Of a stretch of DNA of 64,000 nucleotides, positions 36,939 to 46,933 are shown piece by piece. How positions within the stretch are numbered: position 1 is the stretch's first letter; each line of letters opens with the position of its first letter. Below the pieces are notes generated by a model that saw only the letters and a list, made by a program, of their open reading frames with translations, made no database searches and was not told the origin of the DNA. The DNA comes from Nonomuraea solani (lineage in GTDB: Bacteria; Actinomycetota; Actinomycetes; Streptosporangiales; Streptosporangiaceae). Both the position numbers and the translations under genes were made by a program. Location: positions 737,620 through 801,619 of the forward strand of contig NZ_FNVT01000002.1 in NCBI RefSeq assembly GCF_900108335.1. Direction: 5' to 3'.

Positions 36939-38468
36939 TCAGAGGCAGGGGTTGGTGTTGCTGTCGACGACCTTGTCCTTGAGGGCGTCGGGGATCGCCG
37001 AGACGACGCGCACGCCGGGCCAGTCCTTGCCGATGATGAGCTGGATGACGGGGCCGCCGGGGTTCTTGACGGGCGTCTTGGCCTTGTACGGCTGGCTGGT
37101 GAGCGCCTTGACCTTGCCCTCCTCGGGCGTCCGCTTGTCCTTGGACAGCCGCCCGGCGACCGCGTCACCGTAGGCCGGGCCCTGGGCCGTGTCCTTCTTG
37201 GCGTAGCGGATCGACGTGGTCGCGGTCGTGGCGGCGTTGCCCACCTGCGTGACCACGAACCCCTGCGCGGCCAGCTCGTCGGCCACCTGCAGGGCCTTGC
37301 CCTGCTCGCCGGAGCCGTTGAGCACCTGCAGGCGCACCTGCTTGTTCTCGATCTTCGGCGCGCTGGACTTGCCCGGCGTGGGCACGGTCTTGACGTCGAC
37401 GTCGTTGCGCACGTTCTCGAAGAAGTTCTTCGCGGACGGCTCGCTGAACTGCACCCGGTTCTTGTCGGCCGGGTAGGGCTCGGTGGGCACCGTGATGCCC
37501 TTGAGCTCCTTGGTCGTCAGACCCTTGACGCTGTTGGCGATCTCCAGCATCCGGTCGAGCGAGAGGCCGCTGTCGACGGTCACGGCGGAGACCGCGGCCT
37601 TGAGGAAGTTGTTGAGCGCGGCCGGGTCGGTGAGCAGGCCGCCGTCGGTGACCTTCTGCAGCACCTGGGTCAGGAAGACCTGCTGGCGCTGGATCCGGCT
37701 CAGGTCGCTGCCGTCGCCGAGCGCGTAGCGGGTGCGTACGTATCCCAGCGCCTGCTCGCCCTTCACCACGTGCTCGCCGGGGCCGAGCACGAGCTTGGCC
37801 TTGGGGTCGTTGACCGCCTTGGGCAGGCAGATCTTGATGCCGCCGATGGCGTCGATGATGCCCTTGAAGCCGGTGAAGTCGACCTTCACGAAGTGGTTGA
37901 TCTTGATGTTGGTGAGCGATTCAAGAGTCCTGATCGTGCAGTCGATGCCGCCGTCGTTGAAGGCGGAGTTGATCTGGCGCAGCCCGCCGGCCAGCACGGC
38001 GCCGTTCTTGCCGGGGCACTCGGGGATCATGACCATGGAGTCGCGCGGGAAGCTGATCATGGTGGCGCCGTCCCGGTTGGGGGCGATGTGCAGCAGCATG
38101 ATCGTGTCGGTGCGCTCCCCCAGGCCGATGGAGGTCGCGCCGTATTTCCTGTTGGTGCCGTCGCGGGAGTCCGACCCGACGAGCAGCACGTTGAGCGCGC
38201 CCGTGTCGGGCGGGCGGCTCGACCCGGCGTTGATCGGCACCCGCTTGAGGCCGCTCTCGATGTAGCGGTAGTAGCCGTAGCCGCCGAGCGTGGCGAGGAC
38301 CAGCACGCCCGTCAGCACCACCGCCACCCAGCCGAGGGGGGTCAGGGGGTTGCGGCGGGGCGTGGAACGGCGCCTCTTCGGCTCCAGTGAGGGCGGCGAT
38401 GGCGCGACCTGTCTGCCGAGAACCGCTTGGTCCTGTCGCTCTCTCACGCGGTTCACCCCTTGCGCCAT
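36939..38468 (-). CDS. LytR-CpsA-Psr (LCP) family cell-wall glycopolymer transferase with LytR_C domain
   Basis: 509 residues. A cytoplasmic basic tail, one membrane helix (about 47-69), then the LCP domain with NVLLVGSDSRDGT, RTDTIMLLHI, ISFPRDSMVMIPE and YVRTRYALGDGSDLSRIQRQQ, which bind the polyprenyl pyrophosphate and Mg. A C-terminal LytR_C domain (about 375-500) begins VRLQVLNGSGEQG. LCP enzymes attach wall polymers such as arabinogalactan-like glycans or teichoic acids to peptidoglycan. Convergent with the SDR gene, 7 nt apart. Confidence 0.93.
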   Translation of the reverse strand: MAQGVNRVRERQDQAVLGRQVAPSPPSLEPKRRRSTPRRNPLTPLGWVAVVLTGVLVLATLGGYGYYRYIESGLKRVPINAGSSRPPDTGALNVLLVGSDSRDGTNRKYGATSIGLGERTDTIMLLHIAPNRDGATMISFPRDSMVMIPECPGKNGAVLAGGLRQINSAFNDGGIDCTIRTLESLTNIKINHFVKVDFTGFKGIIDAIGGIKICLPKAVNDPKAKLVLGPGEHVVKGEQALGYVRTRYALGDGSDLSRIQRQQVFLTQVLQKVTDGGLLTDPAALNNFLKAAVSAVTVDSGLSLDRMLEIANSVKGLTTKELKGITVPTEPYPADKNRVQFSEPSAKNFFENVRNDVDVKTVPTPGKSSAPKIENKQVRLQVLNGSGEQGKALQVADELAAQGFVVTQVGNAATTATTSIRYAKKDTAQGPAYGDAVAGRLSKDKRTPEEGKVKALTSQPYKAKTPVKNPGGPVIQLIIGKDWPGVRVVSAIPDALKDKVVDSNTNPCL

Positions 38469-38648
38469 GATCGCGAAGCATAGTCACCGATGGGAGGTGT
38501 GGAGGACATCTCCGGCTACTTCGCTCCTCCATACTCGCTGAGATTATGGCTCCAGGGGCACCTCTTCATCACCTCGCCCCAGCGAGGGCTCCATCCAAAG
38601 CCCGCGAATTCCAGGCGTCACCACGCGCGGTGACGCAATCATGACGTC

Positions 38649-39377
38649 ATGTTGCTGACCGAGATGGCCCCGCCCCCCGGCGCCCAGGAGGTGGCCGGGC
38701 TGCGGGCCGGCGCCAGGACCGCGCGCCGCCGCGCCTTCGTCGCGCTCTGCGCCTCCATCGCGCTGCTGACCACCGTCCAGGTGCTCGCCGACCGGGCCAC
38801 GACCAGGGAACAGGCGCTGCCGCTCGCCGTCCTGTCCCTGGCCCTCTTCGCCGCCGCTCTGCCCGCCCTGGCCGTCACCCAGTACGTCTGGGGCGCGCGG
38901 GCCCGGCGGCTGCGGCGGCGCGAGCGCGAACTGTACGCCGTCGCCCGCTCCGGCCGGACGCGCCCCCTGAGCCGCCTGGCGGTCGCCTGCGGCTGGGCGG
39001 CGACGCTGCTGCTCGGCTGGACCGTGCCACGGTTCTTCCGCGACGCCGCTCTTTATGGCTTCGCCGACGCCCTGAGCTGGGCCGTCGAGGCGCTGTCGGT
39101 GCTCAGCGCCGCCGCGGGGGTGTTGTTCCTCCTCTGGTGGGCACGGGACGCGGTGGGGATACTGGCGCGTGTCCTGCGCCCGGGAGGGTCACCTGGCGAT
39201 CCATGGGATCCCGGCCACGGCACGCGTCCGCGAGAGGGCGCGGCGCTCTGGACGGGCGCGGCCGTGGCGGTCGCGGCCCTGCTCGGGGCCCGCGCCCACC
39301 TCTGGGAGCCGGCGACGGGGGTCATATACGCGTTGCTCACCGCCGCCCTCGTCTGCGGAGTAGTTACCGACGAGTAG
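38649..39377 (+). CDS. Multi-pass membrane protein, unknown function
   Basis: 242 residues with about five hydrophobic helices (FVALCASIALLTTVQVLA; ALPLAVLSLALFAAALPALAV; LAVACGWAATLLLGW; VLSAAAGVLFLLWWA; TGAAVAVAALLGA plus a final VIYALLTAALVCGVV). Basic Arg-rich cytoplasmic loops (ARRLRRRERELYAVARSG). No family recognised. It ends 40 nt before the thiolase and could share its transcript. Confidence 0.65.
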   Translation: MLLTEMAPPPGAQEVAGLRAGARTARRRAFVALCASIALLTTVQVLADRATTREQALPLAVLSLALFAAALPALAVTQYVWGARARRLRRRERELYAVARSGRTRPLSRLAVACGWAATLLLGWTVPRFFRDAALYGFADALSWAVEALSVLSAAAGVLFLLWWARDAVGILARVLRPGGSPGDPWDPGHGTRPREGAALWTGAAVAVAALLGARAHLWEPATGVIYALLTAALVCGVVTDE

Positions 39378-39417
39378 CATGGGCGCGGAACCCCACATCT
39401 CAACGAGGAGCGAATCC

Positions 39418-40602
39418 GTGCCTTCCTCTCGTGACGTCGTGTTCGTCGACGGCGTGCGCACGCCTTTCGGCCGGTCAGGGCCGAAAGGACTGTACGCGGA
39501 GACCCGCGCCGACGACCTGGTCGTCCGCGTCATCCGCGAGCTCATCAGGCGCAACCCCGGGCTCCCGCCCGAGCGGGTCGACGAGGTCGCCATCGCCGCG
39601 ACCACGCAGATCGGCGACCAGGGCCTGACCATCGGGCGTTCGGCGGCGGTGCTCGCCGGGCTGCCCAAGTCCGTCCCCGGTTACGCGATCGACCGCATGT
39701 GCGCGGGCGCGATGACCGCCGTCACCACGGTCGCGGGCGGCATCGCCTTCGGCGCGTACGACGTCGCCATCGCCGGCGGCGTCGAGCACATGGGCCGCCA
39801 CCCGATGGGCGAGGGCGTCGACCCGAACCCGCGCTTCCTGTCGGAGAAGCTGGTCGACCCGAGCGCGCTGGTCATGGGCATGACCGCGGAGAACCTGCAC
39901 GACCGCTACCCGTCGATCACCAAGGACCGGGCCGACGCATACGCGGTGCTGTCGCAGGAGAAGGCGGCCAAGGCGTACGCCGACGGCAAGATCCAGCCCG
40001 ACCTGGTGCCGGCCGCGATCAGGACCGCCGAGAAGGGCTGGGGCCTGGCGGTCGAGGACGAGGCGCCGCGCCCCGGCACCACGATGGCGGGGCTGGGCGG
40101 GCTCAAGACGCCGTTCCGGCCGCACGGCCACGTGACGGCGGGCAACTCCTCGGGCATCAACGACGGCGCCACCGGGTGCGTCGTGGCCGCCTCCGACGTG
40201 GCGGCCGAGCTGGGGCTGAGCCCGAAGATGCGGCTGGTGTCGTACGCGTTCGCGGGCGTGGACCCCGAGGTCATGGGCGTGGGGCCGATCCCGTCCACGG
40301 AGCGGGCGCTCCGGCTGGCGAATCTCGATATTTCGGATATCGGGCTGTTCGAGATCAACGAGGCGTTCGCCGTACAGGTGCTGGCGTTCCTCGAACACTT
40401 CGGCATCGCCGACGACGACGCCCGCGTCAACGCCTACGGCGGCGCGATCGCCTACGGCCACCCGCTCGCCTCCTCCGGCGTGCGGCTGATGACGCAGCTC
40501 GCGCGGCAGTTCGGCGAGCGTCCCGACGTGCGTTACGGCATCACCACGATGTGCGTCGGCATGGGCATGGGCGGCACCGTGATCTGGGAGAACCTGGCAT
40601 GA
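39418..40602 (+). CDS. fadA: Acetyl-CoA acyltransferase (thiolase), fatty-acid oxidation
   Basis: 394 residues from a GTG at 39418 (GAGGAG, 7 nt). Thiolase signatures: nucleophile Cys95 in DRMCAGAMT, NEAFAVQ, GGAIAYGHPLASSG with the active-site His, and CVGMGMGG with the second Cys. It cleaves 3-oxoacyl-CoA with CoA. The stop overlaps the FadB start by 4 nt, so the two form the usual FadA-FadB operon of the actinobacterial beta-oxidation complex. Confidence 0.94.
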   Translation: MPSSRDVVFVDGVRTPFGRSGPKGLYAETRADDLVVRVIRELIRRNPGLPPERVDEVAIAATTQIGDQGLTIGRSAAVLAGLPKSVPGYAIDRMCAGAMTAVTTVAGGIAFGAYDVAIAGGVEHMGRHPMGEGVDPNPRFLSEKLVDPSALVMGMTAENLHDRYPSITKDRADAYAVLSQEKAAKAYADGKIQPDLVPAAIRTAEKGWGLAVEDEAPRPGTTMAGLGGLKTPFRPHGHVTAGNSSGINDGATGCVVAASDVAAELGLSPKMRLVSYAFAGVDPEVMGVGPIPSTERALRLANLDISDIGLFEINEAFAVQVLAFLEHFGIADDDARVNAYGGAIAYGHPLASSGVRLMTQLARQFGERPDVRYGITTMCVGMGMGGTVIWENLA

Positions 40603-42686
40603 GCAACATGGACACCTGGCGGGCGCTGCTGAGCGAGCGCAACAGCGACGAGGTCGTCACCAAGGCGCTGGTGCGCGACGTGCGGTTGCCCTACGGGGCC
40701 GGCACGATGGCGCTGATCACGCTGGACAACGGCTTCGACCACACCAAGCCCAGCACGTTCGGCCCGCACGGGCTGTTCGCCCTGAACGGCGCGCTGTCGG
40801 AGATCGCCCAGCGCACCGACCTCGCGGCCGTGGGCGTGACCGGCAAGCCCTTCGTCTTCGCCGTCGGCGCCGACCTCAAGGGCGCGGCCTCGGTGACCTC
40901 CCGGGACGAGGCGCTGGCCATCGGCGCGCTCGGCCACCACGTCTTCCGGCGGCTGGGCGAGCTGGGGATCCCGTCGTTCGCGTTCGTCAACGGCGCGGCC
41001 ATGGGCGGCGGGCTGGAGATCGCGCTGCACTGCGCGTACCGGACGATCTCGTCGGGCGTGCCCGCGGTGGCCCTGCCCGAGTGCTTCCTCGGGCTGGTGC
41101 CGGGCTGGGGCGGCACGCAACTGCTCCCCCGCCTGATCGGCCCGGCGAACGCGGTCAAGCTGATCATCGAGAACCCGCTGTCCCAGAACCGCATGATCAA
41201 GGGCAGGGACGCGTACGAGCTGGGCGTCGCCGACGCGATGTTCGAGCCCGCCGACTTCCTGGAGGAGTCGCTGCGCTGGGCCGCCCGCGTGGTCAACGGC
41301 GAGGTCACCGTGGAGCGGCCGGAGCACGACGGCTGGGAGAAGGCCGTCGGCGACGCGCGCTTCCTGGTGGACATGAAGCTGCGCGGCGCGTCGCCGGCGC
41401 CGTACCGGGCGCTCGACCTCATCGCGCTGGCCGAGACCGCCACCCGCGACGAGGGCTTCGCCGCCGAGGACGAGGCGCTGGCCGACCTGCTGATGAGCGA
41501 CGAGCTGCGGGCCGGCCTCTACTCCTTCGACCTGGTGCAGCGCCGCGCCAAGCGCCCCGCCGGCGCGCCCGACCGCTCGCTGGCCCGCAAGGTCACCAAG
41601 GTCGGCGTGGTCGGCGCGGGGCTGATGGCCTCGCAGATGGCGCTGCTGTTCGCGCGCCGCCTGGAGGTGCCGGTCGTGCTGACCGACCTCGACCAGGCCC
41701 GGCTGGACAAGGGCGTGGCCTACGTCCACGGCGAGATCGCCAAGCTGCTCACCAAGGGCCGCGTCTCCGAGGACCAGGCCAACCGGCTCACGTCCCTCGT
41801 GAGCGGCTCCCTGACCAAGGACGCCTTCGCCGACGCCGACTTCGTGATCGAGGCCGTCTTCGAGGACATGGCGGTCAAGAAGCAGGTCTTCGCCGAGGTC
41901 GAGGCCGTGGTCTCGGCCGAGTGCGTGCTGGCCACGAACACCTCGTCGCTGTCGCTGACCGAGATGGGCTCCGGGCTGGCGCACCCCGAGCGGCTCGTCG
42001 GGTTCCACTTCTTCAACCCGGTCGCCGTCATGCCGCTGCTGGAGATCATCAAGGGCGCGGCGACCGACGACGCCACGCTGGCCACGGCGTTCGCGGTCGG
42101 CAAGTCGCTGAAGAAGTCCTCGGTGCTGGTCAAGGACGCTCCCGCGTTCGTGGTCAACCGGCTGCTCACCTGCTTCATGGGCGAGGTCGTGGCGGCCGTG
42201 GACGAGGGCACGCCGCTGGAGACGGCCGAGCACGCGCTCGACGGGCTCGGGCTGCCGATGACGCCGTTCGCGCTGCTGCAGCTCGTCGGCCCGGCGGTGG
42301 GGCTGCACGTGGCCGAGACGCTGCACGAGGCGTTCCCGGACCGCTACGGCGTCTCGGAGAACATGGGCAAGCTGGTCGCCTCGGGCAAGCCGGGCGTCTA
42401 CCGCCCGGACTTCACGCTCGACCCGGAGGCGGTGGCCCTGTTCGCGGGCGGCTCGGCGCCGTCCACGGCCGAGCAGGTACGCGACCGCGTCCTTTCGGCC
42501 ATGGCCACGGAGATCCGCATCATGCTGGACGAGGGCGTCGTCGCGGCGGCCCAGGACATCGACCTGTGCATGATCCTCGGCGCCGGCTGGCCGTTCCACC
42601 TGGGCGGGATCACGCCGTACCTGGATCGGGCCGGTGTCGCCCGGCCGCGCTTCCTCGCTCCTGGCGTGGCCTCCGTGCCTGCCTGA
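40599..42686 (+). CDS. fadB: Fused enoyl-CoA hydratase/3-hydroxyacyl-CoA dehydrogenase (FadB/FadJ-type)
   Basis: 695 residues. Crotonase domain (about 1-290): AVGADLKGAASV, oxyanion loop MGGGLEIAL and PECFLGLVPGWGGTQLL with catalytic Glu. 3-hydroxyacyl-CoA dehydrogenase domain (about 325-505): VGVVGAGLMASQMALLFARR for NAD, ATNTSSLSLTEM and HFFNPVAVMPLLEII with catalytic His. C-terminal helical domain to the end. It hydrates enoyl-CoA and oxidises the hydroxy product; FadA cleaves it. A strong terminator follows. Confidence 0.95.
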   Translation: MSNMDTWRALLSERNSDEVVTKALVRDVRLPYGAGTMALITLDNGFDHTKPSTFGPHGLFALNGALSEIAQRTDLAAVGVTGKPFVFAVGADLKGAASVTSRDEALAIGALGHHVFRRLGELGIPSFAFVNGAAMGGGLEIALHCAYRTISSGVPAVALPECFLGLVPGWGGTQLLPRLIGPANAVKLIIENPLSQNRMIKGRDAYELGVADAMFEPADFLEESLRWAARVVNGEVTVERPEHDGWEKAVGDARFLVDMKLRGASPAPYRALDLIALAETATRDEGFAAEDEALADLLMSDELRAGLYSFDLVQRRAKRPAGAPDRSLARKVTKVGVVGAGLMASQMALLFARRLEVPVVLTDLDQARLDKGVAYVHGEIAKLLTKGRVSEDQANRLTSLVSGSLTKDAFADADFVIEAVFEDMAVKKQVFAEVEAVVSAECVLATNTSSLSLTEMGSGLAHPERLVGFHFFNPVAVMPLLEIIKGAATDDATLATAFAVGKSLKKSSVLVKDAPAFVVNRLLTCFMGEVVAAVDEGTPLETAEHALDGLGLPMTPFALLQLVGPAVGLHVAETLHEAFPDRYGVSENMGKLVASGKPGVYRPDFTLDPEAVALFAGGSAPSTAEQVRDRVLSAMATEIRIMLDEGVVAAAQDIDLCMILGAGWPFHLGGITPYLDRAGVARPRFLAPGVASVPA

Positions 42687-42694
42687 ATTTCTTT

Positions 42695-42721
42695 ACGGAG
42701 GCCCGCTCGGCGGGCCTCCGT
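42695..42721 (+). terminator. Terminator of the fadA-fadB operon
   Basis: CGGAGGCCCGC and GCGGGCCTCCG form an 11-bp stem (12 with the outer A-T pair) around a TCG loop, 9 nt after the fadB stop, followed by a T/C-rich stretch. Confidence 0.88.
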
Positions 42722-42778
42722 CCTCTCTCCCCGGCTCCGTCGTAGCGTTCGGTACCGTCCTACGAACGGAGAGTTATC

Positions 42779-43165
42779 ATGATGAGAGCAGCCGGCACCC
42801 TCGTGCTGTGCGGAGCCTTCCTGGTGGGCGCGTCGTCACCCGCCACGGCCGCCGCGCCGCCGCCCAAGGTGCAGCTCAAGATCGTCGACTCGGTCAAGGG
42901 CGGCCCGACGAAGACGGTCTGGCTCCACTGCGCGCCCATCGGGGGCACGCATCCCAGCGCACGCGCGGCCTGCCGCCTGCTGCAGCAGGTCAAGGGCGAT
43001 CCGAGGCAGCTCAACGTCGCGCCCAACGCCTCCTGCACCCAGGAGGTCAAGCCGCACGCCGTCGTGGTGGTGGGCCGCTGGTTCGGCAAGCGGGTGCACT
43101 GGGCCAAGGTCTTCAGCAACGGCTGCGTCATGCGGGCGGCGACCGGCGCGGTCACGGCGCTCTGA
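42779..43165 (+). CDS. Secreted subtilisin-inhibitor-like (SSI) serine protease inhibitor
   Basis: 128 residues with a signal peptide (cleavage near TAAA, residues 22-26). The mature part has the SSI hallmarks GTHPSARAACRLL, VGRWFGKRV and VFSNGCVM. Cysteines at 51, 65, 86 and 116 have spacings of 14, 21 and 30, against 15, 21 and 30 in SSI, giving the two conserved disulfides. In SSI the P1 residue is two after the third Cys; here that is Gln88 (C-T-Q-E), unlike the usual Met/Lys/Arg. SSIs inhibit secreted subtilisin- or trypsin-like proteases of the host itself. Confidence 0.9.
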   Translation: MMRAAGTLVLCGAFLVGASSPATAAAPPPKVQLKIVDSVKGGPTKTVWLHCAPIGGTHPSARAACRLLQQVKGDPRQLNVAPNASCTQEVKPHAVVVVGRWFGKRVHWAKVFSNGCVMRAATGAVTAL

Positions 43166-43170
43166 AACCG

Positions 43171-43198
43171 GCGCGGGGGCCGTCGCCGGCCCCCGCGC
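43171..43198. terminator. Bidirectional hairpin terminator
   Basis: GCGCGGGGGCCG and CGGCCCCCGCGC form a perfect 12-bp stem with a TCGC loop between the convergent SSI and permease genes. Confidence 0.88.
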
Positions 43199-43206
43199 TT
43201 CACCGT

Positions 43207-44679
43207 CTAGCGGCGGGCCTTCTGCCAGGGCGCCGCGTTCCTGCTGTTCCAGTAGCCGTACGACAGGTAGATGACGACGCCGATCAGCATCCAGGCCACG
43301 AACCGCAGCCACGTCTGCACCGGCAGGTTGAACATCAGGTAGAGGCAGGCCAGCACCGACACGATCGGCAGCACCGGGACCAGCGGCGCCTTGAACGCCC
43401 GCGGCAGGTCCGGCCGCGTGCGCCGCAGGATGACCACGCCGATCGAGACGACCACGAACGCGAACAGGGTGCCGATGTTCACCAGCTCGGCCAGCTCGCC
43501 GAACGACACGAACCCCGCCAGCGCCATCGTGACCACGCCGATGAGGATCGTGAGCCGGGCCGGGGTGCCGAACGTCGGGTGCACCTTGCCCAGCGAGCGC
43601 GGCAGCAGCCCGTCGCGGCACATGGCGAACAGCACCCGGGTCTGGCCCATCAGCAGCACGAGCACCACGGTCGTCAGACCGGCGATCGCGCCCACGCTGA
43701 TGATCGCGGCCAGCCAGGACTGGCCCACCGAGATGAACGCGTCGGAGAGGGGCGCGGTCGTACTCAGCTCGCTGTAGCGCTGCATGCCGACGACGACGAG
43801 CGAGACGGCGACGTACAGGGCCGTGCAGATGGCCAGGGAGCCGATGATGCCGCGCGGGACGTCGCGCTGCGGGTTGATGGTCTCCTCGGCGGCGGTGGCC
43901 ACGATGTCGAAGCCGATGAAGGCGAAGAACACGATGGCCGCGGCCGAGAAGACGCCCAGCACGCCGAACGCGACCGGCGTGATGCCGAACACCACCTGCA
44001 TCAGCGGCGCCCTCAGCCCTTCCACGCGCGGCGTGGCCACCGGGTCGGGCACGAACGGCGTGTAGTTGGCGGTCTTGATGAAGAACAGCCCCGCCACGAT
44101 GACCAGCAGCACCACCGCGATCTTCGTGATCACCAGGATCAGGTTGACCCGCGAGGACAGCTTGATCCCGGCCACCAGGATCGAGGTGAGGATGAGGACG
44201 ATGAGGACGGCCGGGACATTCACCACGGGGTCCTCACCCGCGATGGCGGCCGGCAGTTCGAGACCTATCGAGGCCAGCATCGAGGCGAAGTATCCCGACC
44301 AGCCGACCGCCACCACGGCGGCGGCCAGCGCCAGCTCCAGCATCAGGTCCCAGCCGATGACCCAGGCGGGAAACTCGCCCAGGGTGGCGAAGGAGAAGGT
44401 GTAGGCGGATCCCGCCACGGGGATGGTGGAGGCGAACTCGGCGTAGCACAGGGCCGCGAGCCCGCACACGATGCCCGCGACGATGAACGAGACCGCCACC
44501 GCCGGTCCCGCCATCTCTTTGGCGACCTGCCCCGTGAGCACGAAGATTCCGGTGCCGACGATGACGCCGATGCCGAAGACCGTGAGGTCGGTGGCGGTCA
44601 GGCGCTTTCGCAGCTGGTGCTCGGGGGCTTCCGTGTCGCGGATCGACTGCTCGACGCTCTTCGTGCGAAAGATGTCCAC
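43207..44679 (-). CDS. APC-family amino acid permease (cationic amino acid transporter-like)
   Basis: 490 residues with about 12 membrane helices, from a GTG (GGAAGGA 9 nt upstream). The first helix has the APC motif GIGVIVGTGIFVLTG; helix 3 region has GWDLMLELALAAAVVAVG, and the later FFAFIGFDIVATAAEE is characteristic of the CAT branch. It takes up amino acids (basic or branched) with protons. The short charged tail MDIFRTKSVEQSIRDTE precedes the core. Specificity is not decided. Confidence 0.9.
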   Translation of the reverse strand: MDIFRTKSVEQSIRDTEAPEHQLRKRLTATDLTVFGIGVIVGTGIFVLTGQVAKEMAGPAVAVSFIVAGIVCGLAALCYAEFASTIPVAGSAYTFSFATLGEFPAWVIGWDLMLELALAAAVVAVGWSGYFASMLASIGLELPAAIAGEDPVVNVPAVLIVLILTSILVAGIKLSSRVNLILVITKIAVVLLVIVAGLFFIKTANYTPFVPDPVATPRVEGLRAPLMQVVFGITPVAFGVLGVFSAAAIVFFAFIGFDIVATAAEETINPQRDVPRGIIGSLAICTALYVAVSLVVVGMQRYSELSTTAPLSDAFISVGQSWLAAIISVGAIAGLTTVVLVLLMGQTRVLFAMCRDGLLPRSLGKVHPTFGTPARLTILIGVVTMALAGFVSFGELAELVNIGTLFAFVVVSIGVVILRRTRPDLPRAFKAPLVPVLPIVSVLACLYLMFNLPVQTWLRFVAWMLIGVVIYLSYGYWNSRNAAPWQKARR

Positions 44680-44836
44680 GGTCAGCGATCCTTCCCATAC
44701 CCTCGGTGATCATGCCGCCGCCGGGGTGGGATCAGCGATGATCCTGTTGCCGGCGGAGCAGGGCGGAATTACTTCCATGATCTGCTCGAAGCGCCGACCA
44801 GGCAAGACCTCGCCGTGATCGGGCCGTGATCGGGCC

Positions 44837-44905
44837 GCGGCGGTGGCCTCGACGGGCACCGCCGCGGCGCGGAAGGATCGGTGGCGGTGCCTTCGGCAGG
44901 CACCG
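44837..44905 (-). terminator. Two adjacent hairpins after dxs
   Basis: CGGTGCCT-tcggc-AGGCACCG (44885-44905) and GCGGCGGTG/CACCGCCGC (44837-44865) lie just past the dxs stop on its transcript. No U-tract follows, as is usual in high-GC actinobacteria. Confidence 0.65.
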
Positions 44906-44921
44906 CAGCGACTCGGAAGGG

Positions 44922-46811
44922 TCAGTGGCGGGCGGGCTCCGCGTCCGAGGTGCGCTTGGCGACCGCCTCGGTGATCTGGCGGGCGAGGTCCTGCCCGGTC
45001 AGGCCGATCTGGCCGAGGATCGCGGCCCGCTTGGCGTGGTCGAGGAACTCCTGCGGGATGCCGAAGGTGCGTACGGGCACGTCGACGTCGGCGTCGCGCA
45101 GCAGCCGGGCCACGGCGTCGCCCACGGCCCCCACGCGCCCGTTGTCCTCCACGACGGCCACCAGCTTGTGCGCGCCCGCCGCGAGCACGAGCGCCTCGTC
45201 GAGCGGCTTGACCCAGCGCGGGTCGACCACGGTGGCCGCGATGCCCTGGGCGTCGAGCAGGACGGCGGCGTCCATGCAGACCTGCGCCATCGGCCCCACG
45301 CCCACGAGCAGGACGTCAGGGTCCTCCTCGGGGGCGCGCAGCACGTCCATCAGGCCCAGCTTGCCCACCGGCTCGATCGACTCGGCCACCGGCCCCTTGG
45401 GGAAGCGCAGCACGGTCGGGCCGTCGGCGACCTCCACGGCCTCGCCCAGCAGCTCGGTCAGCCGGTCGCCGTCGCGCGGCACCGCGATCCTGAGCCCGGG
45501 GACGACCTGGAGGATCGACAGGTCCCACATGCCGTTGTGGCTGGCGCCGTCGTCGCCGGTGACGCCCGCCCGGTCGAGCACCACCGTGACCGGCAGCCGG
45601 TGCAGGGCGACGTCCATGAGAAGCTGGTCGAAGGCCCGGTTGAGGAATGTGGCGTAGACGGCCACGACCGGGTGCAGGCCGCCGAGCGCGAGCCCGGCGG
45701 CGCTGGTGAGCGCGTGCTGCTCGGCGATGCCGACGTCGTAGATGCGGTCGGGGTAGGCCTCGGCGAAGGCGTGCAGGCCGGTCGGGTGGAGCATGGCCGC
45801 GGTGATCGCGACCAGGTCGTCGCGGTCCTTGCCGAGCCGGACGAGCTCCTCGCTGAACACGTTGGTCCAGATGCGGCCCTTGGGCTTCTCCGCGCCGGTG
45901 ACCCGGTCGAAGGCGCCGGGCGAGTGGAACTGGTCCTCGTCGTGGTTCTCGGCGGGCGTGTAGCCGCGGCCCTTCTGGGTGAGGGCGTGCACGATGACGG
46001 GGCCGCCGAAGTCGCGGGCCTTGCGCAGGGCCGCCTCCATGGCCTGCTCGTCGTGGCCGTCGATGGGGCCGACGTATTTGAGGCCGAGGTCTTCGAACAT
46101 CACCTGGGGCGCCAGGACGTCTTTGACGCCCTTCTTGAAGCCGTGCAGGGCGTCGTACAGGACGGGAACGTTCCCGATCTTGTCTTTGACGTAGTCGAGC
46201 ATGTCCTCGTAGCGGCGGTTGACCCGCAGCGAGGACAGATGGGAGGCCAGGCCGCCGATCGTCGGGGAGTAGGAGCGGCCGTTGTCGTTGACCACGATCA
46301 CACAGGGCAGGTCTTTGACGGCGGCGATGTTGTTGAGCGCCTCCCAGGCCATGCCGCCGGTCAGGGCGCCGTCGCCGATGACCGCCACGGCCGTGCGGTC
46401 GCGCTCGCGGCGCAGCTTGAACGCCTTGGCCAGCCCGTCGGCGTAGGACAGGGCGGTGGAGGCGTGGGAGTTTTCGACGAAGTCGTGCTCGGACTCGGCC
46501 TGGCTGGGATAGCCGGACAGGCCGCCCTCCTGCTTGAGCGCCTCGAAGCCGGCGGCCCGGCCGGTGAGGAGTTTGTGCACGTAGGACTGGTGGCCGGTGT
46601 CCCAGATGATGGGGTCGTTCGGTGAGTCGAACACCCGGTGCAGGGCGATGGTGAGCTCCACCACGCCGAGGTTGGGGCCGAGGTGACCGCCGAACCTGGC
46701 GCAGGAGTCGACGAGCACATCACGGATCTCCCCCGCGAGTCGCGGCAACTCCTCGGCGGTGAGCCGTTTGACGTCCTGCGGTCCCTTGATCGAGCCCAGC
46801 AACCCGCTCAC
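44922..46811 (-). CDS. dxs: 1-deoxy-D-xylulose-5-phosphate synthase
   Basis: 629 residues from a GTG at 46811 (AGGGGAG 8 nt upstream; an ATG 12 codons earlier is less well placed). It has [31 protein letters not shown] with the catalytic His, the thiamine-diphosphate motif [16 protein letters not shown], and the transketolase-type [15 protein letters not shown] in the second domain. It condenses pyruvate and glyceraldehyde 3-phosphate, the entry step of the MEP isoprenoid pathway. Normal length; stands alone. Confidence 0.96.
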   Translation of the reverse strand: MSGLLGSIKGPQDVKRLTAEELPRLAGEIRDVLVDSCARFGGHLGPNLGVVELTIALHRVFDSPNDPIIWDTGHQSYVHKLLTGRAAGFEALKQEGGLSGYPSQAESEHDFVENSHASTALSYADGLAKAFKLRRERDRTAVAVIGDGALTGGMAWEALNNIAAVKDLPCVIVVNDNGRSYSPTIGGLASHLSSLRVNRRYEDMLDYVKDKIGNVPVLYDALHGFKKGVKDVLAPQVMFEDLGLKYVGPIDGHDEQAMEAALRKARDFGGPVIVHALTQKGRGYTPAENHDEDQFHSPGAFDRVTGAEKPKGRIWTNVFSEELVRLGKDRDDLVAITAAMLHPTGLHAFAEAYPDRIYDVGIAEQHALTSAAGLALGGLHPVVAVYATFLNRAFDQLLMDVALHRLPVTVVLDRAGVTGDDGASHNGMWDLSILQVVPGLRIAVPRDGDRLTELLGEAVEVADGPTVLRFPKGPVAESIEPVGKLGLMDVLRAPEEDPDVLLVGVGPMAQVCMDAAVLLDAQGIAATVVDPRWVKPLDEALVLAAGAHKLVAVVEDNGRVGAVGDAVARLLRDADVDVPVRTFGIPQEFLDHAKRAAILGQIGLTGQDLARQITEAVAKRTSDAEPARH

Positions 46812-46933
46812 GGATGCGACTCCCCTCTGCTCTTTTGCGCGATCCATCGAGTCTAGTTCGCGGACGCATCACTGACTGCATCGAGTCAAATCCACCCACA
46901 TATGTCCGATCTTGACCTAGTCTTTCGGAACAT

